Source of the DNA: Margaritispora aquatica
Lineage: Eukaryota; Ascomycota; Leotiomycetes; Helotiales; Discinellaceae
Length of the DNA stretch: 64,000 nt
Assembly (NCBI GenBank): GCA_007644065.1
Contig: VJWN01000001.1
Location: 882,340 to 946,339, forward strand
Direction: 5' to 3'
Every line of letters begins with the position of its first letter. Within the stretch, counting starts at the first letter, position 1. Under the pieces are notes generated by a model. The model worked only from the letters and a program-made list of their open reading frames with translations, searched no databases and was not told the DNA's origin. Below are positions 1 to 11,408 of this stretch, piece by piece. Position numbers and translations under genes: made by a program.

Positions 1-1341
1 TCCAGCACCTGCCTCTTTTCCACCAACGGCACGGGATTCGTCTTTAACCACGGATCCTTCAGACAGTTCTCAGCCAGCGTATCCAACTTCTTCCTTCCCA
101 CCCCAACATCCGCCAAACTCTTCGGCAACCCTAATTCTGCAATAACAGCAGCCACCGCATCACCCGCATCTGCACTCTCTTTCCTCAATCCCCTCCTCGT
201 CAGCACAGCTGCGACCGTCTCCTCGCCCCATAAAATGTCGAGAACTTTCTGCTGCGGGGCGCGCACGCGAGCGTCGCCGTGCTTGTAGTTGTATTTCAGG
301 ATCGCAGGGAGCATGATGCAGCTCGTCTCGCCGTGTCCCACGCCCAAGGGGCCAAGCTGGTGGCCGATCCCATGGCTTCCGCCCATGGGAATCCCAGTGC
401 TGAGACCCTCCATTGATTCGACCACGCCCATCATCTCCTTCAGCCTCGGTTCCTCGTCGTCCCAATTCTTCCGCGTCAGCAACAGATTCGGCACTAGCAG
501 TCTCAGCCCCTCAGAGAAGCCTTTGTCGGATTCCGGACCAGCCTTGTTGCTTAGCGAGCACAAGCCCTCGACGCAGTGGTCCACGGCTCGAATGCCAGTT
601 GAGAGCCAGATGCGCTCAGGAGTCGATACGCTCAGTGCGGGGTCGAGGATAATGAGGTCGGTGCCCATGGAAGAGTGAAGAAAACCTGCTTTGTGGTTGT
701 TCCGTGTGTCGGTTGCGCCGGCGAGGGAGGAGTACTCGCCTCCAGAGAGGGAGGTAGGTATATTGATTACTGGGAGAGTGCAAGGTTTGACGTCTTTGGG
801 GGCCTTATCTTTGGTGAGTTTGGAGAGGTCATCGAGTGTCGCGACGTTGTTTGCTAGTGCCTTGCTTGTGTAAGTGTGATGGTCTCTAAAATGAGGAGCA
901 AGTATCCCGATGCATCGCGTGGCCATATCCGATATTTGCTGCCTTGAACTGCTGAACATTCCACGAGACAGCAATTGGCAAAAGACAACTCACAAAAGTA
1001 ACAATCTTCGCCCCATCCGTCAAGCTCCCAGCACCAAGCGTAACAATAATCTCAGCTCCCTTCTCCCTCACGTCCTTCACAATCTCAACAAGATCATCCC
1101 ACGGAGTATGGGGTCTAATGCCCTTCCTCACACCCACAACCTTATCACCCAAAGCCTTCTCTAACCTCCGGAAATCTTCCGTCTTAGATATGGAACTCGA
1201 CACGATTATATACACCTTTGAGACTTTGAAGGTCGAGCTCACATGATGGGCACAAGCTTCTGGAAACGGCAAGCCAGTAGAAAGGTATGGTTTTTGTTTT
1301 TGTGGGAAGGCAGGTCTGTATGTTTCCCCCTTGGCGGCCAT
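1..1341 (-). CDS. Iron-containing alcohol dehydrogenase / maleylacetate reductase-like protein (3' end cut by window)
   Basis: Two exons are visible, 994-1341 and <1-860, joined by a phase-0 intron (861-993, GTGAGT...AAG) that restores the family sequence. The ATG at 1341 opens a Rossmann-like half with GAGSLTDGAK (about residues 103-112), the GGGSxxDxxK nucleotide-binding motif of the family. Exon 2 carries GIRAVDHCVEG, GGSHGIGHQ and GHGETS, the metal-site region of group III Fe-ADHs. Known: the family reduces or oxidises alcohols or maleylacetate with NAD(P)H. Where classic Fe-ADHs have Asp (GVDALTH), this protein has Arg, which I infer places it nearer the maleylacetate reductase-like branch. 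That branch works in the 3-oxoadipate end of aromatic degradation, probably cytosolic. About 403 residues are seen; the end lies before base 1. The substrate cannot be settled from sequence. Confidence 0.88.
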
Positions 1342-2051
1342 TATGTTTACAATTAATTATTCATTTATTGCTTTGTGGTTTTCTTTATGTTATGTTATTT
1401 TTGTGAGGGGTTGGAGCTGTTGACGCACTCATATGCAACTACTTGTATTTGGTTAGCCTGAGCTGGAAGCACCGTAGCGAGCCCCTTACCAAAAATTTAC
1501 AGGTAATGTCTATGCTAACTACTAATCGATCTCCATTAGTAGAATCTAAAGGGATTCTAGGATTAAAAAATGACTCGTGGCCTGGTCAACAGATATCGAG
1601 CATCTGAGATAACACTGGACCTACAGTTATGCGTCTTGTACATTGCACCGTTAGCTTTCCTTAAGCATTCACTTCATTTATGAAACTGCCATCAAATACA
1701 TGTAATTTGAAGAAACCAACGATCATCCATTATCCCACCGTTTGCCCTTGGCTAGCTAACCAGCCATGTTGTGTTACAATTTCCCAAGCGCCACCGTAAA
1801 ATCAGTAAAGTGCTGAATATTCCCATTTCCGGCTAAACCGATTAACTCCTCCAATGCATCACGAGTCATTCCATGCCGAGAAATTAATGACCGAGTCAAA
1901 GAGAAAAAGATTCCAGAGCCGTAGTCTGGTAGTGCTTCCATAGTCATTCCATGCCCCACATTTGAATGTTGATCTCCCACTGTTGACGTGCTAAGCGCGG
2001 GTCCAAATCCTGACGTTCGCCACCTTGAATCCAGCACACGTGATATCGAAA
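1342..2051. other. Intergenic, no gene recognised
   Basis: Promoter side of the Fe-ADH gene and 3' flank of the F-box gene. An open frame at 1774-2055 (-) lies just after the F-box stop. It could only join that gene through an unconvincing intron (donor GTAAGC near 2149, acceptor near 2015), so it is not annotated as coding. Confidence 0.5.
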
Positions 2052-2902
2052 TCAAGTAGAGTTGGTCATTGTGATGCTGAATTGAGCATCATCTTGGTGG
2101 ATGGATGTGGTCCTGGTCGGGTGACGGCCGCAACGTCTGGGCTTACTCGGCTTTCCTCGGAAACAGGTTGGCGAGGCTCCGGACCAAGCTGGAAGACCAA
2201 AGTTCTGCTTCATCGCACAATACTCGAGGGTTGGTGGCATCCAAGTCTTGATATGAGCGTGAAGTTCACAACGATAGACACCACATTGACGACACTCCTG
2301 CCTGCCAACAATCTCCCAAGCCGATTCGAGCGAGTTTGGACCGATGCGTCGAGTATTGAGAGGGATCTTGGTTCCGTGAATAGCGCGATAGACGACGTAG
2401 AGATTGGGGTGCACGAGACCAAGACAAACGGAGTCAATCTTATCAAGATGTTTAAAGACCATAAACTGAAGTTCGACGGGCAGATTCTCAAGGGCAGCAT
2501 CGTGATTGCGGCTGGGAATGAGCGACAGACGGCGGACCATCTCATCAGTGACGACAAATTCCCATTCGTCCTCTTCGGGTGTACTCATTTCTGTGTCGGA
2601 TTGGGCATGGTCGTTCTCAGCATGGCTTCCGGGAGTCGAAGAAGAGGCAGTTGAAAACGACACCGATTGTTGCAATGGTAATTGTCCCGTGACACCTGGC
2701 GTGAATCGAGATCCTCCTGGGAGATGTTGTAGGGCGTGATAACGGTTGCGTGTACAAGTCTGCGAGAAAGCTGTGAGGCTGGCTGGATCGAGATGCTTAA
2801 TTACTTCTCGAAGCATATATTCGTCAAGCCTACAAAGTGTGAGAAGGGGATCTGTCTGTCAAACGCATGCACGATGGCTACGTACCTATCGAGGAAGCCC
2901 AT
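2052..2902 (-). CDS. F-box-like domain protein
   Basis: Exon 1 (2886-2902) codes MGFLD and joins through a 56-base intron (2830-2885, GTACG...GTAG) to exon 2 (2052-2829). Splicing creates a continuous amphipathic stretch, RLDEYMLREVIKHLDPASL, which looks like an F-box-type helix pair. A second, clearer F-box-like unit, LENLPVELQFMVFKHLD, lies near residues 110-150 and is followed by a Cys/His-containing tail (CRQCGVYRCELH, then PRRCGRH). Total 264 aa. Known: F-box proteins bind Skp1 and present targets to SCF ubiquitin ligases. Many fungal genomes have expanded families of short F-box proteins with a Cys-rich tail and unknown targets. No substrate-binding repeat (LRR, WD40) is visible. The C-terminal end is the less certain part because another open frame follows at 1774. 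Confidence 0.72.
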
Positions 2903-3799
2903 CGCAGCTTTGGTCAAGTGCGGGGTTCTTTTATGTCGAGGCTGAGTGAGGCGGGGAAGGTCTCAGATGTTCCGCAACAGATTGCAGGCACTGTTTGGAT
3001 TTGTTCGTATCAATACTTCCTCCAGGAGGTTCAGTATTAATAGTACCTCTACCACCCAAAGAAAAAAAGTTGGTTTGGAGATGCTGATAGTTTGAAGGGT
3101 CTCCCTAGTGGCCGCTATTAGTTAAGCCTAGTTAACTCAAATATCAGGCGGTGAATGATCTCCGAAGTGACCCCACTAACTAACTAACTAACTGCTACTA
3201 AGTTACAAATTCATTCTCGCGATTCACTTAGATTCACCTTCGAATACCGTGACGCGACAGATACCGACAGACAAAATAGTCCCGTGGCTGTCAGCCCTGA
3301 CACCACCTTGTCGGATTTTACTTGATACGACTGCCAATGCAGATTGATTGTCTTCGTCCCACTCGATCGCAACCTATTTAACATGCATAAAAACCCGCCT
3401 TAGCCACTCTGTATTCGTTGAGTCTTCGTCCTACGTGAGGGCTAGATATCAGACGACAAAAATTCGTTATGACTATCGCTCAAGCGCAAACAAATAGGAC
3501 ATTTAAGGCTGAAGATAGGGCGTTGGAAATAGTAAAGAAAATACAGTCAACTGCCAACACCCTGCCACCATCGAATAGAAGCTTGGCCTTGCAAATATCT
3601 ACTCAAAAATAGCTCTTGTGGAATGGCCCATATGGATAGAAATACGATACGGCGAAACTCTCACTGATATTGCATGCTTGGTGCATAAACAGTCATGATT
3701 TTGGTACGACAACCTACTCTTCCATCTTTCAAACAATATCTCCAGCCAGGAATTGGATCGCAGAATTACCCCGCAACAGAACTTGACAGAGTCCAAATA
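2903..3799. other. Intergenic, no gene recognised
   Basis: No convincing coding frame. Contains the short tandem run CTAACTAACTAACTAACTG near 3175-3193 and A-rich tracts. Serves as upstream DNA of the F-box gene. Confidence 0.5.
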
Positions 3800-4237
3800 T
3801 TATATCGAGATCCAGATTACACTTATCACCACGTCCAGGCCTTGGCTCTCTCCTCCCTCGTACTTGAAGCTCCACATGCCATCCGTCTTCTCGTTCCAAT
3901 ACGCTCCAGTTGCACTGTGCATACCTCTCCTGCCAACATGAGGCTTCCCATCCGTTCCTGTGGCCTCTGTCTTCGAATCGCTCGTGGTCACTGTAGCGTC
4001 GGTCTTCTCTGGCTGGGCCATTGAGCTCTCTTGGGTTGCCTTGGCACGGTTGAGAGTAGCGGTAGGTACTAGGTGCTGGATAATGGTGCTATTGACTGCA
4101 TATTTGAATGATGGTGCTCCTCCTGAGGGGGATGATTCTGAGATAAGAGAACGGAGGATAGAGTTCTGCGAGTGGCGATGATTAGTGGTTGTGGTTTCTT
4201 TTGAGAAAGTAAACAAACAATGATGGTTGTGTTCCAT
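3800..4237 (-). CDS. Small hypothetical protein
   Basis: A 145-codon frame from an ATG at 4237; a second ATG at 4021 would give 73 aa. I do not recognise a domain. The C-terminal half has the compact sequence HVGRRGMHSATGAYWNEKTD followed by GMWSFKYEGGE, which has the look of a conserved small fungal protein. The upstream part is Ser/Thr/Arg-rich with few acids and could be a mitochondrial leader (inference). The last 16 residues are hydrophobic and may be read-through into an unrecognised intron. The gene is divergent to VTC1 (795 bases between starts). Function unknown. Confidence 0.45.
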   Translation of the reverse strand: MEHNHHCLFTFSKETTTTNHRHSQNSILRSLISESSPSGGAPSFKYAVNSTIIQHLVPTATLNRAKATQESSMAQPEKTDATVTTSDSKTEATGTDGKPHVGRRGMHSATGAYWNEKTDGMWSFKYEGGESQGLDVVISVIWISI

Positions 4238-5032
4238 GATTCAGTCTTGGAATGCTCGTAAAATTCTGCGGATCCAAGGGCACTTTGGCAAGCCTATATC
4301 CTCTCATTTAATGCATATTTCTTCTGGATAACTTCGGGTATTCATAGAGCTCACGTCGTTTGCAATTTGCTTCAATCTTGTGTAGGAAATGGGCTATGCA
4401 GTATTAGCAACAACACCGTCCCCAAATCGATTTCCAACATACCGGAGTCGATGATGGAGAGGCCATGGCTTGAAGAGTTGTAGATAATTTGTATTCAAAG
4501 GTTCAATAACTAAATGGGTCAGTTTTGAGGAGAAGGTTCGTACTAACAGCTGAAATTCACGCTGCTGCAACCAGAGGCCGAACGGCGATCTGGTGATCAC
4601 GTGCTCTCGATCAGGAGAGACAGGGGTGAGCAATGTGAAGCTTTGATCACTTTTGATGCATTGTCAAGGAATCGTGCAGCCCAAGCTGAGTTTGGCTAGA
4701 TACTTTTTTAAACTCCCGTTTCCAGGTCATCGATCAAATCAAAAGTCTGACCTTTCACACGTTCTCTGCCCCACCTCAAGTACCATTCTCCATCATCAGA
4801 CTGGAGCTTAAGAAATCTTGATACTGAAAACAAAGCTTTACATCCCCTCCTCACACAATCTCTACTTTATCAGACGAACTGCTACTATTGACACGCCAAT
4901 TCCAAAGCTTCAATTGCCTCGAAGTACCTTCGTACCAGCTAGATCTTCAAGCAAGGACATTCAGCCAATCAACATACCTAAGGCTCTACCTGCAGACCCT
5001 TTGCAGCACATCACATCTCACCAATCCTAACA
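4238..5032. other. Divergent promoter region of the small orphan and VTC1
   Basis: No coding frame supported. The last 250 bases before VTC1 are C/T/A-rich and G-poor, as fungal 5' leaders often are. Confidence 0.4.
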
Positions 5033-5481
5033 ATGTCGAGCCAACCGCTCCTCCAGACCGCACCCGGTATGCTCGTACCCATTCCTACAATTGGCAATCA
5101 CAATGGCTAACTGACCAATTCCCAGGCAAGAGAATCGCTCTGCCCACGCGAGTCGAACCAAAGGTCTTCTTCGCCAACGAGCGAACATTCCTGTCATGGC
5201 TGAACTTCACAGTGATCCTGGGAGCTCTGGCAGTGGGCATGTTGAACTTTGGCGATAAGACTGCCTTCTGGTCCGCCATTGCCTTCACTATCGTCGCCAT
5301 GTCCACGATGGTCTACGCGCTGTACACATACCACTGGAGAGCAAAGTCGATAAGACAGCGAGGCCAGGGAGGATTCGATGATAAGGTCGGCCCTACGGTG
5401 TTGGGCATTGCTCTTCTTATCGCCGTGGCTGTCAACTTCATCCTCCGCGTGGTTAACTATGAGAGCATTGGCAAGAATTAG
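5033..5481 (+). CDS. VTC1: Vacuolar transporter chaperone subunit 1 (Vtc1, DUF202)
   Basis: Exons 5033-5066 and 5126-5481, with a 59-base phase-1 intron (GTATGC, branch CTAAC, CCCAG). The protein is 129 aa, the same length as yeast Vtc1. After a short tail the conserved [17 protein letters not shown] signature (about residues 23-39) precedes three membrane segments at about 32-52, 59-79 and 101-121. The basic [13 protein letters not shown] loop lies between the second and third. Known: Vtc1 is the membrane-only subunit of the VTC complex, which makes polyphosphate from ATP and threads it into the vacuole. It has also been linked to V-ATPase stability and microautophagy. There is no SPX or catalytic domain; those are on Vtc2-4, which are not in this window. 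An upstream frame from 4888 that reads through the intron is not the start. Confidence 0.95.
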
Positions 5482-5919
5482 AGGGTTGAGATTGCACGGG
5501 GAACGAAGTTGAAGGAGTGTACAGTATTTGCACACATGGCGAGCAGAAGGAAAGATGGCGGATTCATGGACACGAGATGATGCTTGGAATGAGAATGTTG
5601 GCGATTGGTCATTGGGTGGAGGGTAGGAAATAACCTCAATGGAGTTATCAGGCCAATTGGCCTATTGTACACCAGCTATGTAGCATTGCAAAGCGAGCCA
5701 AGATCACAATCTGGAATTGGGATGGTGTATGTGTAGAAACATATCTTATTGTAGTAATACAGGAGGGTATCTCAAAGCCACCAGAGCGCCGATGCTATGA
5801 TTCATAAATTACAATCCTTCACTGTACAAGCCGCTTCTCTTCGGCGGAATACTTGCCATGCCACCACTTTCAACACCATCTCATGTTTTCTTCTCCAACC
5901 CATTGGTCTGCTCACTAAA
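5482..5919. other. Convergent 3' flanks of VTC1 and the Alba gene
   Basis: Nothing coding seen. The region should hold both 3' untranslated regions. Confidence 0.4.
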
Positions 5920-6900
5920 TCAAACATCAGCATACGGACAATTAACCCATAAAGGAATAACAAACCCGTAGGCATTCCTCAAGCTCTCAATTCGCACGCG
6001 AGAAAGATAGACCGTCATCATAGGCACAGCTCTAATCTTAGGCTTCTCTTCAATGGCCCTCTCGAACGGAGTCTTCATAACCTCAAAAGACTCCTCTTCG
6101 TCCTCCTCTTCCACTGCTCCTTCCACATCCATGCTCTCCCCATCCACCTCTCCTACTCCATCCCATTCCACTTGTCCAGCTCCAGATTTAAGATTTCCTC
6201 TCGCTTTAGACTTAGGGTTCGGGTTAGGGTTCGAATTATTGCCACCATCCTTCTTAGCACTACTAACCACCTCCTTCACCTCCCCCACAGCATTATACTG
6301 GAACCACTTTCCAACCTTCGCGCTGACTTCTCTCTTCACAATCTCGACGACACTGATCATCTTCCCCGCCACTTTCGCTTTCGCGCACAGTACGACGATG
6401 TTCTCCTTTTCTCCTTTAGACTGGTCGACTGGGTGGGTATTCAGAATCTCCAACGCACGAGTAGCTTTCTTCTGGATCGAGGCCGAGGAGATGATGTTTA
6501 TAGCTGTGAGGGTATGTGTTTTAGACAGGGCTTCGTGTAGCGGATTTGATGTGATTTGGATAGACGTCGACTCAACGGGTTCTGCATGTTCAATTGACTT
6601 GGTAGTAGCTGATTGCTCCTGTTCCTGTCCCTCTTCTGCACGCCCTAGAACTCGATTGCCCTCCAATTTCTTCAGCAATTCCTCACCTCTCCGCCGTTGC
6701 TCTTCGGCCTCAGAGACAGTCTTGACTTTTTTCGCGGGCGGTCCCATGCTCCCCTTCACAGCTTCCTTTCGCTTTGGCTCTTGATTGTGCTCCAGGTCTT
6801 TTGCGTCATGTTCGTGTTTCCGCTTCCCTGGTTTCTTCTTGTCGCGGCTCTCTTTCCGCTTACTGGAGCTTTGATCGGGTTTTGAAGTCGGCCGTGGCAT
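5920..6900 (-). CDS. Alba-domain nucleic-acid-binding protein (Rpp20/Rpp25/Pop6-like)
   Basis: Uninterrupted 326-codon frame. Residues 1-75 are Lys/Arg-rich with nuclear-localisation-like clusters. The Alba fold spans about 128-205: LTAINIISSASIQKKATRAL, then VVLCAKAKVAGKMISVVEIV, then KWFQYNAV. A long insert with (NP)n and an acidic stretch (about 215-290) separates this from the last strand, MMTVYLSRVRIESL (about 303-316). Known: the Alba superfamily includes the Pop6/Pop7 (Rpp25/Rpp20) pair that binds the P3 arm of RNase P and RNase MRP RNA, and other RNA/DNA-binding factors. A role in RNase P/MRP is inferred from the fold only. The last 15 residues (AYGFVIPLWV...) look less conserved and may reflect a missed small intron. 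Confidence 0.72.
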   Translation of the reverse strand: MPRPTSKPDQSSSKRKESRDKKKPGKRKHEHDAKDLEHNQEPKRKEAVKGSMGPPAKKVKTVSEAEEQRRRGEELLKKLEGNRVLGRAEEGQEQEQSATTKSIEHAEPVESTSIQITSNPLHEALSKTHTLTAINIISSASIQKKATRALEILNTHPVDQSKGEKENIVVLCAKAKVAGKMISVVEIVKREVSAKVGKWFQYNAVGEVKEVVSSAKKDGGNNSNPNPNPKSKARGNLKSGAGQVEWDGVGEVDGESMDVEGAVEEEDEEESFEVMKTPFERAIEEKPKIRAVPMMTVYLSRVRIESLRNAYGFVIPLWVNCPYADV

Positions 6901-9900
6901 ATTTTTGTACCTGGGTAAGCTCTGCCACTGCTTTAGAGACGTGGTGGGTTGGTGGTTGTGGTTGTAGATGATTTACTTCTCGTGAGATTTTCTGAAGGTA
7001 AAAGTGAAGAAGGTTCAGCCTTGCGTGGCTTGGCAGAGGGGAATGGTGGGGGTGGGGTGAAGTGAAGATGCTTGGAGTGGGATGGGATGGGATGGTAGAG
7101 GAATTGACAGTGCATGGTTGATTGGATTTCTCAGTCGGATGTGATATACATGTAAATTGAGAGGATTGTTTCGCATGTGGTTACTCGAAAGTGGGACTGG
7201 GTGATAATTTTGGACGAAGTCGTGAAATCGAATCGGAAACCAACTCGTTACACCAGTACCTTACCTATTCCTGTGCTATAATAAGAGTGTTTGAATCTCT
7301 GTTATGCATAGCATTTCCTTAGATTAGCGGCTTTCCCTCAATTACTTCGAAAACCATTTTCTTGGTCAGCATGCATCCAACTGCATCATGTATTCGGTTA
7401 CCGTTGCATCTCGCTTATTTTCAAAAAGCCATTTCTTCTAAAAATAACCCGGTATGAAGTTGTCCTTCTCCCTTGATTCATAGAGCCTCTAATTTTGGTG
7501 TAGATTATGAGCTGCTTTTTATATTTGCAGACAAGCTGGAATTTGTGGAGTGGGTGTTGTGTGCAAAACTGTTCCTTGGTGATGAAGTGCTGATAGGGTA
7601 TTTATTTAGCGACTGCTGGAGAGAATGCTTGTTTCGCCATGCAGCTCCTGTTGGTAATTCTGTAAGCTCCACTAAGATCATTTCAGCAAGTATCAGTTGA
7701 GTGTTGGGAGTAATAGTGGTGTTTTCGCTGAACTTACTTCATGCGGTAGAATGGGAACACACTAGAACTGGCTTGTGGATCAATTAAGATCACGGCTTGT
7801 TCAGTTTCCATGTCAGTTTCTTACATCGAAGCCTTGTAGAAACACCCATCAACTCATTCCTCATTTCCGTTACTAATTCTGAAAAACTCGAAGGACACTT
7901 TTACTCCTATGTGACGGAAGGTCGTGTGTGTTAACCTCGTTGAAGCAGAAACTATTCTATCCAGCAAACTTTGGACAAGAAAGCCCATGCTCGTATTATC
8001 TCTAAGGTTAGATAGAAGACTATTTTTGCTTTCAATCGAACTGCAAGTTGTGATGAAGGTCATACTACGATTGTATTTAGCCACTGCTAGAAATAAGCTT
8101 CCGTGTGCTAGCGATGATGATTAATTGCTACCCAAGAATAAAACCAACCAATGTTCTAGGTGACTGATGAGAACGAATCCTCTTAATGAGCCACGTCTCA
8201 ACGTGTAGTAACCAGTATATGATAACTAACAACTTGCAAGGGCAGCCGAAGAGTCGGTGACTTTGGAGTCGTAGAGTTAAGTTTTCCAAAACTCGGTGTG
8301 TGATGGGATTTGCTGCAGCTTCCAATGCGAACACTCCTGTGTACATTTTGCTATTATTTGACGTGGGCCTCGAACAAACAGGCATGACGAGCATCGTGGC
8401 TTCTAAATCGAGCTTGCCTACCCACGGTGTTCAACCACAGATGACCAAGCGACACCCGAAATATCATCACGGCTTGCACTTCTGCAGTTAAGAACAGGTC
8501 GAAAACAAGATCATTCATCAACACCAGACTCACCGCATCGCCACAACTACTTCTATGCTACTACTGATTATAGTAGATACTGGAGCTATGGGTCTTCTCT
8601 GATACGGTTTCCCTCTTTTGCTCGTGAAAACGTCGAGATCATTGATCATTGGTTGTTGTCACAACTTCAGGAGGAGGTGAGATTTCGAAGCAAGATTTAA
8701 AGTAAGAAAATCCGACACTGCAGACCACCTTCCGGACTATGTGTATTTCCCTATGCAAATTAAGTCTTAATGCAGTGTTACACAAGCGATGTTTGCTTTT
8801 AAATGCCACTAATGACTACATGAATTCGAAGATGGCCAGTACCATGGTCAAATATCTGCTGCAGGTCTTGAGATGTACCTTGCACCTGCTAATGACCTGC
8901 TGACCAACTCGAGGGAACTGCGGGGCCTGCCGGAGATATAGAACCAAAAAGAGGGACGTCATGGCTGATACAGGTTCAGGTGAGCAACTCTAGACCCAGG
9001 CCGCAGAAAGACAGTAACAACTAATTGTTTCTAGTAGCGACAATCTTTACACACCATAATGTCTGGAAACCCCGAAATCACAAAAGCGCTCATTTTAGGC
9101 TTATTGAAGCTGGACACGAAGGACCGAGCGAAAGCTTGTAGTCCTTAAGCTCTTCACTTCCATACATTCAACAAGATCACTCATTGGAAACAACAACAAA
9201 TGTCGAACATGCTGGATTGCATTCCAAACCGTGGAAATAATATCAGGCCATATATAAGGCGCCGAGAGGACTTTACGAAGCCTAGAGTATTGTGCAAGAA
9301 TCAGCGTGGTATCTCTATTCTCCCCGACCACTGGAAACGACTCCAGATCAAAATGTACAGGATTTAATAGCCCTTACGAACATTCGAGATTGATATGGAT
9401 AAACGTCGACTCGGTGCTAAGAAGAAATTTGGTGATCAAAGCGGGCATATTGTGTCATCCAGAGTAAACTAGTCTTATCGAGACAAAGATCATCGCTCGA
9501 CACCACATATCTCTATGTCGAAGTGCACAGATACGATATCAAGTTCGCGCAAAGCCCAAAAGATGTAGCACCACTTGATATCCATCTATCCTGAGCCTTC
9601 GGTCTTCCTGTTGGGATTTGTATAATCAGAATGGTCGCAAAGCTTAATACAGAACTTGGAAGTGTTATGGAAGGAGAACAGACGAAGAGGCTATGTGCTC
9701 GCATACAATATATGCAGATGCGCAAGCGAAGAATTGAAACTTTGTTGCCAAGAAATCATTAGGGCTGTGGCTGACTTGTGATTTTAGCCGTGGTAAAGAT
9801 CTGCCTTAACTAAAGGCAACCTCTTATTAAGACTCCATTCTCCAAGCTTCAGAGTCACAGGAAACAATGCGAAAGGTTCATGTACAGAACTTGAAGAACA

Positions 9901-10487
9901 TGAATTGGTCAGCTATGGTATCACAAACATAGAATGATACCACTTTTAAATTGGCGAAAAGACAAACATAGGAACGATACGCACAGACAAGCACAACATA
10001 TTCGATATTGGAGTCCATGATTCCCTCCAGTCACACCCAACTACTCGAGCTCTTATATCGACGTGGTCAAAGAAAGAAGCATCGAGCTTCAGTGAGGTAA
10101 TAAAAAAAAATAAACCACCTACCATTTGAATTAGGCGAAAATCGGATTACCCCACCACACCTTGTCTTCTAAGATAGTGAAAGGATGTCGCCATAAACAG
10201 CGAGAGCAGAATTAACAGGCAGATGATCATGGAAAGGCTGCCACAAATACCACAGCTGCCAGCTGCCCCTCACTGTCAATGTATGTGGGGTCATATCGGT
10301 ATCGTGGACAGTGTGATAGCCAGTTTCACTTACAGCCTCGGAATATACCAAAACAAAAAGCAAATCGCATGACAAAGGATTTGCTTTTGGAAAAAGTTCA
10401 CATGAAAATTTGAAGTCCATATTCTAAGCCGGACAGTGACTTTGTATCAAGAGCACGACCATTGTTTTGTTACGCGCTCTTAAGGAA
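6901..10487. other. 3.6 kb gene-poor region
   Basis: Only short, unconserved frames in all six readings and frequent stops. No tRNA, repeat array or recognisable transposon domain was seen. A possible two-exon micro-frame (ATG at 8960, donor GTGAGC, then TTTCTAG) gives about 40 residues without resemblance to anything, so it is not called. May contain decayed genes, long leaders or a non-coding transcript. Confidence 0.4.
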
Positions 10488-11408
10488 TCACACACATTCA
10501 TCACATGTTGCACAACAACCAGCGACTCGTACACCAAATATCAGCAACCAAGGGAACAGGCTGATGCAGCCTTCTCCGCGAAGGCACATTGAGCTCCGAA
10601 CAGGGATGTGTACCAAGACGACGACCGTTTGAATGGAGCCTCGTCCTTTGTCCAGGATCAGAATCATCAGCAGCCAACAAAGAAAGATTCGGATCGCGAA
10701 GGCGTTTGCCATTCGCGAGGTTCCATGAAGAAGACGACCACTCAATCCAATGACATTTATCCGACCCGATCCTGCAGATGACTGCTGACAGGATTTGTAT
10801 GCGAAGAGTGCATGCTCTGAGAGGGAAATGTCGACATGGAGTAAGCACTTCGGATAAGCGATCATTCCATGAGAGAATGGGAGCCTATCTTCAGCAAGAC
10901 GCTCCATCAGGCCATATATCGTATTTGTATCAGGAAGATATATAGCCAAATGAGCAGGTTGTACCACTTGGCTTTCTAGAACTGTTACATGGTGAAGGAT
11001 TCTGTCTGACAAATACGTGTCTTGACATGATATCAGGCGTTCAACTCTGTACGTTGGAGATGGTGTTGTGAGGTTCATGTCATGCTCGTAATTTACCTTT
11101 AGTCCTAGTACGAGGATGATTCTCAGGAGGTCAATACGGTACCTAAGAAAGTTGGAAACGAAATGATGAGAGGGCAGATCCCAGGCTGTCTCGGGTGCGG
11201 AAGACGGAAGACGGCCTCTCACACTAAACAAGTGTCCCAGATTCGACCCAAAGATCCAAGCTTCCAAGCATCCAAGCATTTTCACTGATGGTTGGATCGC
11301 AACGACACGACGCCAATAAGAAAGTTGAGCTAATTTATCCCAAAAGCATGAAAAAGATACCGGATGCGACCAATCACGATATGAGTTGAGTACGATGTAT
11401 TTCGACAC
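10488..11408 (-). CDS. Doubtful long reading frame, no family recognised
   Basis: The frame stays open for 306 codons. The first ATG is only about 40 codons in (near 11280), so a protein would be about 263 aa. The translation is rich in Leu, Ile, Cys and Trp, with a hydrophobic stretch IFLCWLLMILILD and a Cys-rich end (GCCATCDECV). No domain, signal peptide or repeat is evident. It sits inside a gene-poor region, so it may be an accident of composition or a relic. Transcript data would decide. Confidence 0.2.
   Translation of the reverse strand: MSKYIVLNSYRDWSHPVSFSCFWDKLAQLSYWRRVVAIQPSVKMLGCLEAWIFGSNLGHLFSVRGRLPSSAPETAWDLPSHHFVSNFLRYRIDLLRIILVLGLKVNYEHDMNLTTPSPTYRVERLISCQDTYLSDRILHHVTVLESQVVQPAHLAIYLPDTNTIYGLMERLAEDRLPFSHGMIAYPKCLLHVDISLSEHALFAYKSCQQSSAGSGRINVIGLSGRLLHGTSRMANAFAIRIFLCWLLMILILDKGRGSIQTVVVLVHIPVRSSMCLRGEGCISLFPWLLIFGVRVAGCCATCDECV

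Noticed and set aside
6205..6232. Telomere-like TTAGGG motifs (TTAGGGTTCGGGTTAGGGTT)
   Set aside because: They encode the Asn-Pro repeat of the Alba-domain protein; too short and coding, so not an interstitial telomere.
6053..6784. 243-codon open frame on + strand
   Set aside because: Antisense shadow of the Lys/Glu-rich Alba-domain gene; Ser/Phe/Leu-rich composition is the complement of that bias.
8960..9140. Possible two-exon mini-gene (MADTGS..., about 40 aa)
   Set aside because: Splice signals are passable but the peptide is short and unlike any known protein; chance is likely.
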